From positions 49,841-113,840 of the forward strand of contig NZ_POTC01000005.1 of assembly GCF_002906255.1 (NCBI RefSeq): a stretch of 64,000 nucleotides of DNA. Direction: 5' to 3'. Source of the DNA: Novacetimonas maltaceti (GTDB lineage: Bacteria > Pseudomonadota > Alphaproteobacteria > Acetobacterales > Acetobacteraceae). Shown here piece after piece: positions 1-8,841 of the stretch (its first letter is position 1; every line of letters starts with the position of its first letter). The notes beneath the pieces were generated by a model. The model did not search any database. It was not told where the DNA came from and saw nothing but the letters and a program-made list of their open reading frames with translations. A program made the translations under genes and the position numbers.

Positions 1-357
1 GGTGTTCATGTTGAACGCCAGTCCATAGGAATAGGCGGTATAGGCCTTGCGGTAGGAGACCGACAGCGATTGCAGCGGCACGCTGTCCCCCTTGATGACG
101 GCCTGCTGGTGGCCGGTCGTATCGACCACGGTGGCGGTGACGGAATATCCCTGCGCCGCGCAGGCCCGCACGGCCTCAGTCGCGAGTTGCCCTGCCATGG
201 CCCAGTCGAGCTTCTGCATGGTGACGATATGCCCTGCGGCATGGCCACCCCCAGCACGCCCGTCCGGGGATTGCGCAACGGCCGCATGCGCCACCGTGAC
301 GGCCATGAAGGCCCCAAGGACCACACCCCGCGCAATCCGCCCGCATGACTGTCCCAT
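1..357 (-). CDS. Secreted GlcG/HbpS-type heme-binding domain protein (partial, 3' end off window)
   Basis: The minus strand is open from an ATG at 357 to the left edge (119 codons seen). It begins with a signal peptide (basic MGQSCGRIARG, a hydrophobic run, then AHAAVAQ), so export is expected. The mature part resembles the GlcG/HbpS (DUF336) family: a start like 'MQKLDWAMAGQLATEAVRAC', then 'VTATVVDTTGHQQAVIKGD' and 'SYRKAYTAYSYG'. Family members bind heme or corrinoids or have unknown roles; no substrate can be read here. An in-frame ATG at 369 is an alternative start. The C-terminus lies outside the window, so completeness cannot be judged. Confidence 0.6.
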   Translation of the reverse strand, partial: MGQSCGRIARGVVLGAFMAVTVAHAAVAQSPDGRAGGGHAAGHIVTMQKLDWAMAGQLATEAVRACAAQGYSVTATVVDTTGHQQAVIKGDSVPLQSLSVSYRKAYTAYSYGLAFNMNT

Positions 358-609
358 CCGGCCATCCATCCCCTGCTGAACACCTGCCGCCATCATGTCG
401 GAGCGCACGTGCGTCCCACAACAGGAAAGACGGCCGCGCACATAATAGTGCACCGCCGTCCCCAAGCGCCCCCAGACGCAAAAAACGCCATGCCATACCA
501 TCCTTCCCCATGATCGGGGTGCGGATGGCACGGCATGGCGCATCGCAAAGGCGCCGTTCAACACCCGCCCCGCCCTCCTGCCGGATGGGCGGGGCAAGCC
601 TGCACCCCC

Positions 610-2799
610 TCAGGTCGCGCGGGCGCGCACCCACTCTGCCACGCCTTCGGGCGGCATCGGGCGGGCGAACAGGTAGCCCTGCATGACGTCACAGTTCAGG
701 TTCTTGAGCATGTCGCGCTGCTTCTCGGTTTCCACGCCTTCGGTCACGACCGTCATGCCAAGGCGCGAACCGATGCCGATGACCGCCGTCGTCACCGCCT
801 GGGCATTCGCATCATGGTCGAGGTTCATGATGAAGCTGCGGTCGATCTTGATCTCGCTCAGCGGCAGGCGCGTCAGGCGCGACAGCGAGGAATAGCCCGT
901 GCCGAAATCATCCATCGACAGGCCGATGCCAAGGTTGCGGATCGCCTGCAGGACGCTCATCGTCTCTTCATTTTCCTCCATCATGACGCTTTCGGTGATT
1001 TCCACCGTCAGGCGCTCCGCCGGGAGGCCATGGTCACGCAGCAGGCTGGACAGGTATTCCGGCAGCAGGCGGTCGCGGAAATGCCCGGCGGACAGGTTGA
1101 CCGCCATGGTCGGCACATGGATGCCTTCGCGGTCCCACATCGTCATCTGGCGCACGGCCTTTTCCAGCGACCATTTGCCGATCGCCTCGATCTGTCCGGT
1201 TTCCTCCGCCACCGCGATGAAGCGGGAGGGATAGATGTTGCCCAGCGTGGGATGGTTCCAGCGCGACAGCGCCTCCACCCCGTAGATCATGCCCGTGCTG
1301 GATTCCACCTGCGGCTGGTAATGCAGCGTCAGCAGGCCATCGGCGATGGATTCACGCAGCGCAAGGCCCAGCACAAGGCGGTCCTGCGCGGCCTTGTTGT
1401 CCTCGCTGGAGGCGACGCGGAACGTGCCCGGCCCCTGCTTCTTTGCGTTGCGCATCGCCTGTTCGGCGTAACTGAGCAGCGATTCCCCGTCCGGCCCGTG
1501 TTCCGGATACTGGCTGATGCCGATCCCCACGGTCCCGACGATCTGGTTGCCCGCGATCTCGATGGGTTCGCGCATGCAGTCCATGATCTTGCGCGCGAAA
1601 TCGGCCACCGTCTCTTCGGTGACATTGGGGACGATGATGATGAATTCGTTCGCGCCCGACCGGCTGAGGATATAGTTGCTGCGCGACAGCCGCTTGAGGC
1701 GTTCGGCCACGGCCTTGAGGAACCCGTCGCCATGCACATGGCCCAGCGCGTCGTTGATGTCGCGGAAACGGTCCACGTCGATCATGTACACCGCAAAGCG
1801 GCTTTCATTGGGGGACGTGATCATCGTCCTGAGCATCCGGTGGGCCACCGAACGGTTCAGGAAGCCGGTCACCGGGTCATAGTTCGACAGTTGCGAGATA
1901 TGCTGCCGGGCCTCGTGCTGTTCGATCACAAGGCCGCAGAACGGCACGCAGCCTTCGACGATCTTCTGCGGCCAGTTGCTCAGCTTGTGCTGGTTGCGCG
2001 AATACAGCGCAAAGATGCCAAGCGAGCGCCCCTTGCGGTTCTTGATCGCCAGCGCCCAGCATGAATGCAGCCCCAGCGACGCCCCAAGGGCAAGGTAGCT
2101 GTCCCACACGATGGTCGTGGCTTCCGCCGGGTCGGAATCCAGCGCATGCAGGTCGGCCTGCGTAAGGGTCAGCCGTTCCAGCGCCAGCGCGAAGCGCCGC
2201 GGCAGGCCGGGACCGGAGAGGATCTGCAGGCGGTTTTCCTCATCAAGGAGGATCAGCACCGCGATCGTGTTGGGAACGAATCCCTCGACCTCCTGGCAGA
2301 TCATGTCCGCCACGTCCTGGATCATGGTATCGCCCGACAGGGCATGGAAGACGCTGTTCTGCAGGTCGAGCAGCCGCTTGCGATGCCCTTCCTCCGTCAC
2401 GCCCTTCATGAACGCCATGTAGTAGCGCTTCTTTTCCGGCCCGATCAGCGCGGTCGAAATCGACAGTTCGCCGGAGATGTAATCCCCGGCCTTGCTTTCG
2501 AACGTGACCTCACGCGATGTGCCGACGATCTTGTTGATGCCCGTCTTGCGGTTGGCATCAATATAGCTGTCATGTTCCTGGCGGTAGATACTGGGCACGA
2601 GGCAGCTGACGTTCCTGCCCAGCACCTCTTCCTTGGAATAGCCCCAGAGATGTTCCGCTGCTGTATTGAAGAAGACGATGATGTTCTTGTCATCAATGAT
2701 AACGACACCATCCGAGGCCTGTTCCAGCAGGTCGAGGCCAATACCGGAATCCATCGGCAGCAGGGAAGAAGACACGGGTTTTGTATCGATCTCATTCAT
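610..2799 (-). CDS. PAS(heme)-GAF-GGDEF-EAL c-di-GMP phosphodiesterase, DosP/AxPDEA1-like
   Basis: 729 residues. An N-terminal PAS domain (about 22-140) closely resembles the oxygen-sensing heme PAS of E. coli DosP and Komagataeibacter AxPDEA1: 'AAEHLWGY', 'EEVLGRN', then His76 in 'QEHDSYI', which aligns with the proximal heme ligand of DosP. The distal position (DosP Met95, in GMSRE) is Thr94 here (GTSRE). A GAF-like segment follows (about 145-295). The GGDEF domain (about 300-465) has GANEF as its signature, so cyclase activity is doubtful. The C-terminal EAL domain keeps the catalytic set: EALSRW, NLS, EITES, DDFGTG, EIKID, EGVE and QGY. It probably hydrolyses c-di-GMP to pGpG under O2 or redox control and so affects cellulose synthesis and motility. 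It stands alone behind a long AT-rich upstream region. Confidence 0.9.
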   Translation of the reverse strand: MNEIDTKPVSSSLLPMDSGIGLDLLEQASDGVVIIDDKNIIVFFNTAAEHLWGYSKEEVLGRNVSCLVPSIYRQEHDSYIDANRKTGINKIVGTSREVTFESKAGDYISGELSISTALIGPEKKRYYMAFMKGVTEEGHRKRLLDLQNSVFHALSGDTMIQDVADMICQEVEGFVPNTIAVLILLDEENRLQILSGPGLPRRFALALERLTLTQADLHALDSDPAEATTIVWDSYLALGASLGLHSCWALAIKNRKGRSLGIFALYSRNQHKLSNWPQKIVEGCVPFCGLVIEQHEARQHISQLSNYDPVTGFLNRSVAHRMLRTMITSPNESRFAVYMIDVDRFRDINDALGHVHGDGFLKAVAERLKRLSRSNYILSRSGANEFIIIVPNVTEETVADFARKIMDCMREPIEIAGNQIVGTVGIGISQYPEHGPDGESLLSYAEQAMRNAKKQGPGTFRVASSEDNKAAQDRLVLGLALRESIADGLLTLHYQPQVESSTGMIYGVEALSRWNHPTLGNIYPSRFIAVAEETGQIEAIGKWSLEKAVRQMTMWDREGIHVPTMAVNLSAGHFRDRLLPEYLSSLLRDHGLPAERLTVEITESVMMEENEETMSVLQAIRNLGIGLSMDDFGTGYSSLSRLTRLPLSEIKIDRSFIMNLDHDANAQAVTTAVIGIGSRLGMTVVTEGVETEKQRDMLKNLNCDVMQGYLFARPMPPEGVAEWVRARAT

Positions 2800-3547
2800 G
2801 GGGTCATGGGTCCACAGTCATCAACAGATCAGGAAATAACGGCGTATCGGACATCAGGACCTGACAGGACACCCCCATACGGGAGGGGCCATGCAACGGG
2901 GGCAGGCCTGCTGGTTACCGAAACATTATTTCAGGGCGGTTCAGGGAATACCGCATCACCCCTGCCTTGGGACGGCGATATTCAGGATATTCATGCTATC
3001 TTGTTGTATACTACTTTCATACGTTTCTAAAAATGAAGTATACATGCAAATACAAGGCCATAGGATACCTGTCTTGTGTTTCACGATTTATTAATGAAAT
3101 TACGAGAGTGTTGCAAGGGTAAAGATACATATCTGATGCAATTAAATTGGCCCGCGGCCATTCCAGACCCGGCATGCCAACTGGGCCAGGCTTTCATTTT
3201 CCCCTATGATTTCAATGACATGCCAATATATTTAATCAAACATACCAGCCAGTGTCCTTCCTGTCCGGCTTCCCTGAAGATCACTTCAGTTTTTGTTTAA
3301 ATTGCGACTTCCTCGCCCTGTTTTGCACATATTTTGTACACTGCGGAACAGTTTGCGTCATGATTTCATGGATTGGTACCCGATACATAAGAATAATATC
3401 CTATATATTCATCAATATTTCCACTTTACCTGCTTCCGCTTGCAGGAATTAAATCCTACGCATGACAGGGATGCGCCATGCTCGAAACCTCATGCCCCGC
3501 CATGAAGCCCGTCATGGCGGAACAGCTGATTAAAAGTACGTAACCTT
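2800..3547. other. Long AT-rich intergenic region without a supported gene
   Basis: About 750 bp between the phosphodiesterase gene and the cytochrome b561 gene. From about 2980 to 3460 the composition is much richer in A+T than the flanking genes. Short open frames of 66-74 codons occur on the plus strand (for example 3076-3300 and 3252-3452), but they overlap each other in different frames, lack ribosome-binding sites and look like no known protein. It probably holds the promoter of the phosphodiesterase gene and perhaps decayed sequence. Confidence 0.5.
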
Positions 3548-4126
3548 TTACCCGGCCTGCCTGCGCGATGGCAGCATCCGCTGCAGTACCCCGTCATGGC
3601 AGATGACGGCATGGTATATGGCGGCCACCGCATGGAACGCCGCGACCACGATCAGGCCCCAGGCCAGCCAGTGATGGCACTGCCCGAAAATCCGCTGCAC
3701 GCCGACGCCCATGTCCGCAAAGGGCGAATTGATCGGCACGCCGAATGCCACGACCGGCCGCCCCCGTGACCAGCGGAGCATGTAGCCCAACGCGATTTCC
3801 GCGCCCAGCATGACATACAGGAGCCAGTGCACCAGTCGCGCCAGGTGGTCGAGGGGGGTGCGCACGGGAAAGCGGATGGCCCGTCCCCCCGTCACCGCCC
3901 AGACGATGCGCGTCAGGAAGGTCGCGGCCAGCAGCACCCCGACCGAGGTGTGCGTCATGATCATCGCCACCCGCACCTCGGTGCCACGCGGCATGAAGCC
4001 CCATGTTTCACCGAACGCGAACTGCACCAGCACCATCACCGCCGTCAGCCAGTGCAGCCACCGTGTCTCCACACTGTAGCGGACGGGAAGCGGCCCCCCG
4101 GCGGGGGACACAGGGGATACGGGCAT
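3548..4126 (-). CDS. Cytochrome b561 family membrane protein
   Basis: 192 residues with four hydrophobic helices (about 28-48, 57-80, 97-118 and 150-176). Histidines sit where b561 proteins hold two b hemes: RWLHWL in helix 1, MTHTS in helix 2, ARLVHWLLY in helix 3, and HHWLAWG...FHAVAAIYH in helix 4. Family members (CybB, YceJ) transfer electrons between the quinol pool and periplasmic acceptors. The gene ends the 4541-to-3548 run: it starts 8 bp after the stop of the small secreted protein gene at 4134, so the two may be cotranscribed. No electron-transfer partner gene is adjacent. Confidence 0.8.
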   Translation of the reverse strand: MPVSPVSPAGGPLPVRYSVETRWLHWLTAVMVLVQFAFGETWGFMPRGTEVRVAMIMTHTSVGVLLAATFLTRIVWAVTGGRAIRFPVRTPLDHLARLVHWLLYVMLGAEIALGYMLRWSRGRPVVAFGVPINSPFADMGVGVQRIFGQCHHWLAWGLIVVAAFHAVAAIYHAVICHDGVLQRMLPSRRQAG

Positions 4127-4133
4127 CCGGACC

Positions 4134-4541
4134 TCAGTTCATGCCGGGTGCCGCGGAGCTATCCACGCCGCCGACATTCATGTTGCTGAATGTGCCGCCA
4201 TCGGGCGATCCCATGCCGGGCACGGCCTCGCTGGAGCCACCGGGGATCGTGCTCTGCGACTGGATGCCGCCGCCATCACCATACCGGTCGGCTGGCATGA
4301 TGCCGTCCCCCGTGCCCATCCCGGCCTCGGACGAATTGTACTGCGATGCGCCGCCGGCCGTCGGGCCGTAATTGTCAAGGCGGCTGTCACCGCTGTACCC
4401 GCCCCCGTACTGGCTGCCGCCATAGGTCGCGCCACCTGCGGGCGGGCGCGCCTGCGCCATGTCCACGGCACCCGCCATTCCCGCAACCAGCAGGCCCGCC
4501 GCCAGCACGCGCCACCGTGGGGTCTTCTCATATCCGGCCAT
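4134..4541 (-). CDS. Small Gly/Ser-rich secreted protein, unknown function
   Basis: 135 residues from the ATG at 4541, chosen because a GGAGG motif lies about 6 nt upstream; an ATG two codons earlier directly abuts that motif, and one at 4574 is further off. An N-terminal signal peptide (basic YEKTPRWR, hydrophobic LAAGLLVAGMAGA, cleavage near AQA-RP) is followed by low-complexity sequence rich in Gly, Ser, Tyr and Asn (TYGGSQYGGGYSGDS, NSSEAGMGTGDG) with no recognisable domain. It is probably an exported or surface-exposed disordered protein. It lies just upstream of the cytochrome b561 gene. Confidence 0.6.
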   Translation of the reverse strand: MAGYEKTPRWRVLAAGLLVAGMAGAVDMAQARPPAGGATYGGSQYGGGYSGDSRLDNYGPTAGGASQYNSSEAGMGTGDGIMPADRYGDGGGIQSQSTIPGGSSEAVPGMGSPDGGTFSNMNVGGVDSSAAPGMN

Positions 4542-4979
4542 CGTCATCCTCCGCTCGTCATTCCTGCATGCCATCGCGTCACCTGCCCGGTTTGCGGGCC
4601 ATGCGCGACAGGTTCGTCCGTGTGGTACACACGATAGCGCCGTCAGGGGTTAATATCCAACAACTCCCCCATGCGGGGATGGCACATATGCGTGCCCCGC
4701 CGGGACATGCGGAAGAAAGGAAACGCCCCGCCCGACACCCCGTCCCTGCCGCCCCCAAAGCGTGGCGGCCCTGTAATTCCACGATTTGCATCCTCCGCCC
4801 GCCGCGATGCGAACGGCATGCGCTCCCCTCCCCGCCACCCACGCCCCGCAGCAGACGCGACCGAGCCATACCGTGGCCGGACGGCTGCCGCCGGGGCCGG
4901 TTGCACCGCCGGGACAGGAAGCGCACAGTCGGTCCCGCCGTCTTCATGGCTGGATATCGCACGCAAGCGGAGATTACCG

Positions 4980-5495
4980 ATGACCACCCTGTCCACCCTC
5001 CCCCTGACACAGATGAAGGTCGTGTCCGACCTGCTCGCCGCACCGGTGGGGACGGTCCTCCTCGCCTCGGAAATATCGCGTGACGAACCCAAGATCGTCA
5101 TCCGCAGCCGCCTCGTCTCCGCCGAAGGCACGAAGCCGGGACTGATCCTGATGACACCGGAAATGAAGGGATATTTCGCCCCGGACGAATTCTGCACCGA
5201 ATTCGTGCGCAGCGCGCTCGACGTGACCGAGGTGATGCCCGCCATCCTGACCAAGATCCTGCCCGGCTTCCGCTACAAGTTCGATGCGGTGGTGCGCGGT
5301 GACGTATGGCACCTGCAGGATGAAAAGGGTCAGGATTTCGCGGGCCTTGCCATCGGTTCGGATGAAGAGGAGAGCAAGGTGTTCGGCTATGCCCGGATTA
5401 CCGATGGCCGCATTGGCGACATCGTCCCGGCAAAGCGCCTTGCCTATCTGGGGCAACTCGACTTCGCTGCCGCGCCGGCGAAGGTCGCTGTGTAA
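4980..5495 (+). CDS. Conserved hypothetical protein (171 aa), function unknown
   Basis: The frame is open from 4671, but the likely start is the ATG at 4980: GGAG lies 7 nt upstream and protein-like composition begins there (TTLSTLPLTQMKVVSDLLAA). The earlier part of the frame is proline/arginine-rich, as expected of non-coding GC-rich DNA. No signal peptide or membrane segment is evident, so the product is probably cytoplasmic. It ends in ITDGRIGDIVPAKRLAYLGQLDF. The family is not recognised. The gene is followed at once by a double-hairpin repeat that may end its transcript, and the ferritin-like gene converges on it. Confidence 0.65.
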   Translation: MTTLSTLPLTQMKVVSDLLAAPVGTVLLASEISRDEPKIVIRSRLVSAEGTKPGLILMTPEMKGYFAPDEFCTEFVRSALDVTEVMPAILTKILPGFRYKFDAVVRGDVWHLQDEKGQDFAGLAIGSDEEESKVFGYARITDGRIGDIVPAKRLAYLGQLDFAAAPAKVAV

Positions 5496-5510
5496 TTACT
5501 GTTTAAAACA

Positions 5511-5590
5511 AAAGTTTCCGGTGCCGCCTTTTTTAAAAAAGGCGGCGTCTTTTGAAGCTTTTTGGAAAAAGCTTCACCAAAAAATTCTTC
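5511..5590 (+). repeat. Dispersed double-hairpin repeat, copy 1
   Basis: Outer complementary ends (AAAGTTTCCGGTG near 5511-5523 and CACCAAAAAATTCTT near 5575-5589) enclose two perfect hairpins: GCCGCC-TTTTTTAAAAAA-GGCGGC at 5523-5546 and GAAGCTTTTT-GG-AAAAAGCTTC at 5554-5575. The same architecture recurs at five other places in this window. It sits directly after a stop codon, so it could act as a bidirectional terminator. Confidence 0.85.
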
Positions 5591-5703
5591 AAGTTTTTCA
5601 AACAGTTATTCAGAAAGGCTTATGGTACCCCAACGAAAACGGCCCCGTCCCCGGCCTTTGATGGCAGGGGACGGGGCCGCGTCAGGCGCACATCGTCCGG
5701 GGG

Positions 5704-6705
5704 TCAGGAAATGGCCTGCTGCCCCTCCAGCCTGCGTGATTCAGGCGTGCGCGGCAGGAAAAAGCGCAGGAACCGCGCAAGGTTCGGCGCCAGTTTCGGG
5801 CGCAGCAGGCGTGGGTCATAGCCCGAGAAGCGGCGCTCGTTCTCATTGAGGCACAGGTCCAGGAAATCACGCAGCGGCATGTCGATGCTTGCCACTTCCT
5901 TGGTGCCGTTGACGGTGAAGTTGTTGTCCTGTTCGTGGACATTGCCGTCCGCATCCATCGTCTTCGCCATGCCGAGGCGTTCGTAGACCAGGAACACCCA
6001 CACCGCGAGGACACGGATCTCGAACCACGGGCGCTTCCACAGCGGCATCGTCGCGCGGTGCCACGCCAGCCAGTTGGCGAACAGCAGGATATGGCGGCAT
6101 TCCTCCTGCATCACCGGCTCGAACGTCTCCACCAGTTCCGCCGGGAAGAAGCCAGAACGCTTCGCCACCTCGAACAGGCCAAAGGCGAAGAAGCTGTCGA
6201 CGCATTCGGAAAAGCCGGTGACAAGGTAGGCCCACTCCACATCGCGCGGTTCGTGGTAGGTCGGCTCCGACGCCAGCGGGATGCCATAGGCCTCCACCAT
6301 CTTGGAGAGGACCTCCTTGTGGCGGTTTTCCTCCCACGCATTGCGCGACAGGGCGTCCTTCATGTCCGGGTCGTCAATCAGGCGGGCATAGGCGGCCATG
6401 CGCAGGCGGGCCTTGCCCTCGGTCTGGACCGCGATGTCCCAGATCGGCAGCGACGTCACCCGGCGCAGCGTGTCCGCATCCAGCTTGGGCCATTCGATGA
6501 CGGACGGCTTGTAGGGATTGAAGGTCTCGCGGAACATCTCCGCCACGGCGCGCTTGTGCTCTACCGAGCCGGGCTTCAGCGGCCCCGGCACCGGACTCGA
6601 CCAGTGACGCGCCGTGTAATCCGCCTTTGCCACGGCATCAGGTGTGGCCTTGCCGGGGTCCTGCGCCTCCGGCAGGTTGGTATAGATGTCTGAAAGTGCG
6701 TTCAT
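5704..6705 (-). CDS. Ferritin-like diiron-domain protein
   Basis: 333 residues. Two E-x-x-H motifs typical of ferritin-like diiron carboxylate proteins are visible: E126-N-R-H129 (AWEENRHKE) and E202-C-R-H205 (MQEECRHILLFANW), with further candidate ligands at E96 and E168. Hydrophobic stretches around 160-180 and 230-245 suggest a partly membrane-associated helical bundle. Members range from oxygenases and desaturases to oxidases; the substrate cannot be read. The start at 6705 opens MNALSDIYTNLPEA. It is monocistronic on the minus strand, with a strong stem-loop between it and clpP upstream. Confidence 0.7.
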   Translation of the reverse strand: MNALSDIYTNLPEAQDPGKATPDAVAKADYTARHWSSPVPGPLKPGSVEHKRAVAEMFRETFNPYKPSVIEWPKLDADTLRRVTSLPIWDIAVQTEGKARLRMAAYARLIDDPDMKDALSRNAWEENRHKEVLSKMVEAYGIPLASEPTYHEPRDVEWAYLVTGFSECVDSFFAFGLFEVAKRSGFFPAELVETFEPVMQEECRHILLFANWLAWHRATMPLWKRPWFEIRVLAVWVFLVYERLGMAKTMDADGNVHEQDNNFTVNGTKEVASIDMPLRDFLDLCLNENERRFSGYDPRLLRPKLAPNLARFLRFFLPRTPESRRLEGQQAIS

Positions 6706-6881
6706 GTGTCAGCTCGCTGATCGAAACGGTATCGCGGGAATTCACCGATCGGCTGGCACCAAAAAAAACAGTCCGCCGCCATCGCGGCACACGGAAATGG
6801 TCGTGCCGACCGGGCAATGAACTGTTCTTCGTTGCACAAGGACGCTGAATTCCTGGCGGACCCTGTTATGCGCCCCACTGG

Positions 6882-6917
6882 GGCGACGGCGGCAGTATGG
6901 GGGCTGCCGCCGTCGCC
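6882..6917 (-). terminator. 14-bp perfect stem-loop downstream of clpP
   Basis: GGCGACGGCGGCAG (6882-6895) pairs perfectly with CTGCCGCCGTCGCC (6904-6917) around an 8-nt loop, 15 bp past the clpP stop codon. There is no U-tract, so it may be a 3'-end stabiliser or a factor-dependent terminator rather than a classical intrinsic one. Confidence 0.6.
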
Positions 6918-6931
6918 GCCCTTGTCATGGA

Positions 6932-7606
6932 TCAATGAATGTCGGAGATATTCTCGATCACGCGTGTGACGAGGCCATACTCGATCGCCTCCGGCGCGGA
7001 CATCCAGTAGTTACGGTCCGTATCCTTGCAGATCTTCTCGTACGGCTGCCCGGTCTCGCGCGCGAACAGGCGGTTGAGGCGTTCGCGCATCTTGACGATC
7101 TCGCGCGCCTCGATGTCGATGTCGGTGGCGGGGCCACGCACGCCACCCATCGGCTGGTGCAGCAGGAAACGCGTGTTGGGCAGGCAGTAACGCCGTTCCT
7201 TATTGCCCGCGGCATAGATCAGCGCACCCGCCGACGCCACCCATCCGGTGCCGATCATGTTGACCGGGGCGACCGAATCGACAAAGCGGATCATGTCATG
7301 GATGGTGTCGCCACTTTCGACATGGCCGCCGGGCGAATTGACATACACGTCAATCGGCTTGTCCGACGCGCCGGCCAGCGCCAGCAGGCGGCCGGTGACA
7401 TCGCGGGCGATCTTGTCATTGATCGGCCCGAACACCAGCACCTTGCGCTGGTCGAACAGGCGGCTTTCCAGTTCGCTGATGGGCGAGGAGAGCGTGCGGT
7501 TGCGATCGGGTTCCTCGGTCTCCGGGCCTTGGGGTTCGGGGATGTCGGGATCGCGCGGATCCTCGTCATCCATGCGGACGCGATCTTTCGGCTGCATGCC
7601 GTTCAT
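6932..7606 (-). CDS. clpP: ATP-dependent Clp protease proteolytic subunit, ClpP paralogue
   Basis: 224 residues from the ATG at 7606, chosen for the AGGGAG motif about 7 nt upstream; the open frame reaches 7885 but that stretch is not protein-like. S14 peptidase features are present: 'YVNSPGGHVESGDTIHDMI', the nucleophile Ser125 in GWVASAGAL, His150 in RFLLHQPMGG, and an Asp in KDTDRNYWMSAPEA. Instead of the usual G-Q-A-A-S-M-G around the serine it has G-W-V-A-S-A-G. A ~37-residue acidic, proline-rich N-terminal extension precedes the fold. It is not linked to tig or clpX, so it is probably a second ClpP-type subunit (ClpP2) rather than the housekeeping one. Confidence 0.88.
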   Translation of the reverse strand: MNGMQPKDRVRMDDEDPRDPDIPEPQGPETEEPDRNRTLSSPISELESRLFDQRKVLVFGPINDKIARDVTGRLLALAGASDKPIDVYVNSPGGHVESGDTIHDMIRFVDSVAPVNMIGTGWVASAGALIYAAGNKERRYCLPNTRFLLHQPMGGVRGPATDIDIEAREIVKMRERLNRLFARETGQPYEKICKDTDRNYWMSAPEAIEYGLVTRVIENISDIH

Positions 7607-7785
7607 TGGGCTCTCCCTCTTTTCCGGGGCTGGCATAGTCATGCCCCTATCCTGCGCTGCCTTGGCCGTGGTGCCAAGCCCTGTCGAACGATCCGGGTCC
7701 CGCGACCTGGCGCGCCGCCCCTCGCTATGACGGGCGGGACAGGGTAGTAGGAAACATCGTGTGACATCTGTTTGACGGAGTGGAT

Positions 7786-8751
7786 ATGGGCAATCCTGCG
7801 CCCGCGCCAAGTTCCGATGCGTTCTTTTTCGTGCGTCGCGGCCATTCATGCCGCATCGCGGCGGGCAGTGGCGCGCGCCTGGCATGGGCCGTTGCCGCCA
7901 TGGCCCTGCTTGGCGGGTGCGGGTCGGGCCATCGCGATACGGTCGATACGCTGACGGACTGGTACCATAACCACCAGGGCGGCGTCATCGGGCAGCAGCG
8001 CCCGCCCCCGCCCGGCGCGCACGACCCGTATCCGCGTGTCGGGCTTGGCCCGCGGGAGGCCCCGGCCATGCCGTCACAGGACCTGCGCGACGACATCACC
8101 ACCGACCTGACCGAACAGCGCAGCCTGATCCACCGCGAGGACGCGACGATGGGGCCGATTCCCTCCGTCGCCGACGTGCCGCCGCCGCCCGTCGCCCCTG
8201 CCGGCGGCACGCAGTCGGCCTCCTTCGCCGCGGCAGCCTCCCCCGCGCCGGCCGGCACGTCGCGCCCCGCGCGGGAGGAGGACACCACGATCGCGATGCC
8301 GGAAGTCAGCACCACCCTGCCGGGCGACGCACAGATCCTGCCCACCACCCTGCCCGCGCTGGCAAAGGCCCCGCCAGAACCCGTGACCATCGCCGGGATC
8401 GGGACGATCGGGACGAACGAGGGCGTCAGCCGGCCCCTGCCGGACTACCAACTTGGCAACGACCAGGGGCGCGCCATCGGCTTTGAACCCGGTTCGGACC
8501 AGATGCGGCCCGGGCAGGCGCGCGCGCTGTCGGACATCGTGAACGGGCGTGGCGACGGGACCATCGTCATCAACGGCTATGGCGACGCCACCACGGCGAG
8601 CGCGCAGGGACAGGCGCAGGCCATGTCGCTGGCGATCCTGCGCACCCGCACGCTGGCGCACGCGCTTGTGGCGCAGGGCGTGCCGGAATCGGCGATCCGC
8701 CTGCATGCCGGGGCGTTCGGGACTGGTGCAAGAGTTGGCATCGTGCACTAA
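7786..8751 (+). CDS. Outer-membrane lipoprotein with C-terminal OmpA-like region
   Basis: 321 residues from the ATG at 7786, with GGAG 5 nt upstream; a GTG two codons earlier overlaps that motif. After about 45 residues comes a lipobox (ALLGGCGSG), so the protein should be lipidated on that Cys. A long proline/alanine-rich linker (about 60-220) leads to a C-terminal segment resembling OmpA/Pal peptidoglycan-binding folds: IGFEPGSDQMRPGQARALSDI, then INGYGDA and SLAILRTRTLAHALVAQGVPESAIRLHA. The usual NxxLSxxRA motif is degenerate, so peptidoglycan binding is unproven. The gene is divergent from clpP. Confidence 0.7.
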   Translation: MGNPAPAPSSDAFFFVRRGHSCRIAAGSGARLAWAVAAMALLGGCGSGHRDTVDTLTDWYHNHQGGVIGQQRPPPPGAHDPYPRVGLGPREAPAMPSQDLRDDITTDLTEQRSLIHREDATMGPIPSVADVPPPPVAPAGGTQSASFAAAASPAPAGTSRPAREEDTTIAMPEVSTTLPGDAQILPTTLPALAKAPPEPVTIAGIGTIGTNEGVSRPLPDYQLGNDQGRAIGFEPGSDQMRPGQARALSDIVNGRGDGTIVINGYGDATTASAQGQAQAMSLAILRTRTLAHALVAQGVPESAIRLHAGAFGTGARVGIVH

Positions 8752-8841
8752 TGTATCCGCCGGCCCGCCATCCTGGCGGCCGTGGCTTCAGATTCCCAAC
8801 CCGGCGCGATCCCAGATCCCGCCTGCCTGCAGAGCAGTCCC

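Noticed and set aside
535..2064. 509-codon plus-strand frame over the phosphodiesterase gene
   Set aside because: Shadow of the PAS-GGDEF-EAL gene; no start site and composition typical of antisense third-position bias.
3076..3452. Short plus-strand frames of 66-74 codons in the AT-rich spacer
   Set aside because: No ribosome sites, mutual overlap in different frames and no recognisable sequence.
4671..4979. N-terminal extension of the 171-aa protein at 4980
   Set aside because: The added 103 codons are Pro/Arg/Ala-rich like non-coding DNA, and a good ribosome site sits at the 4980 start.
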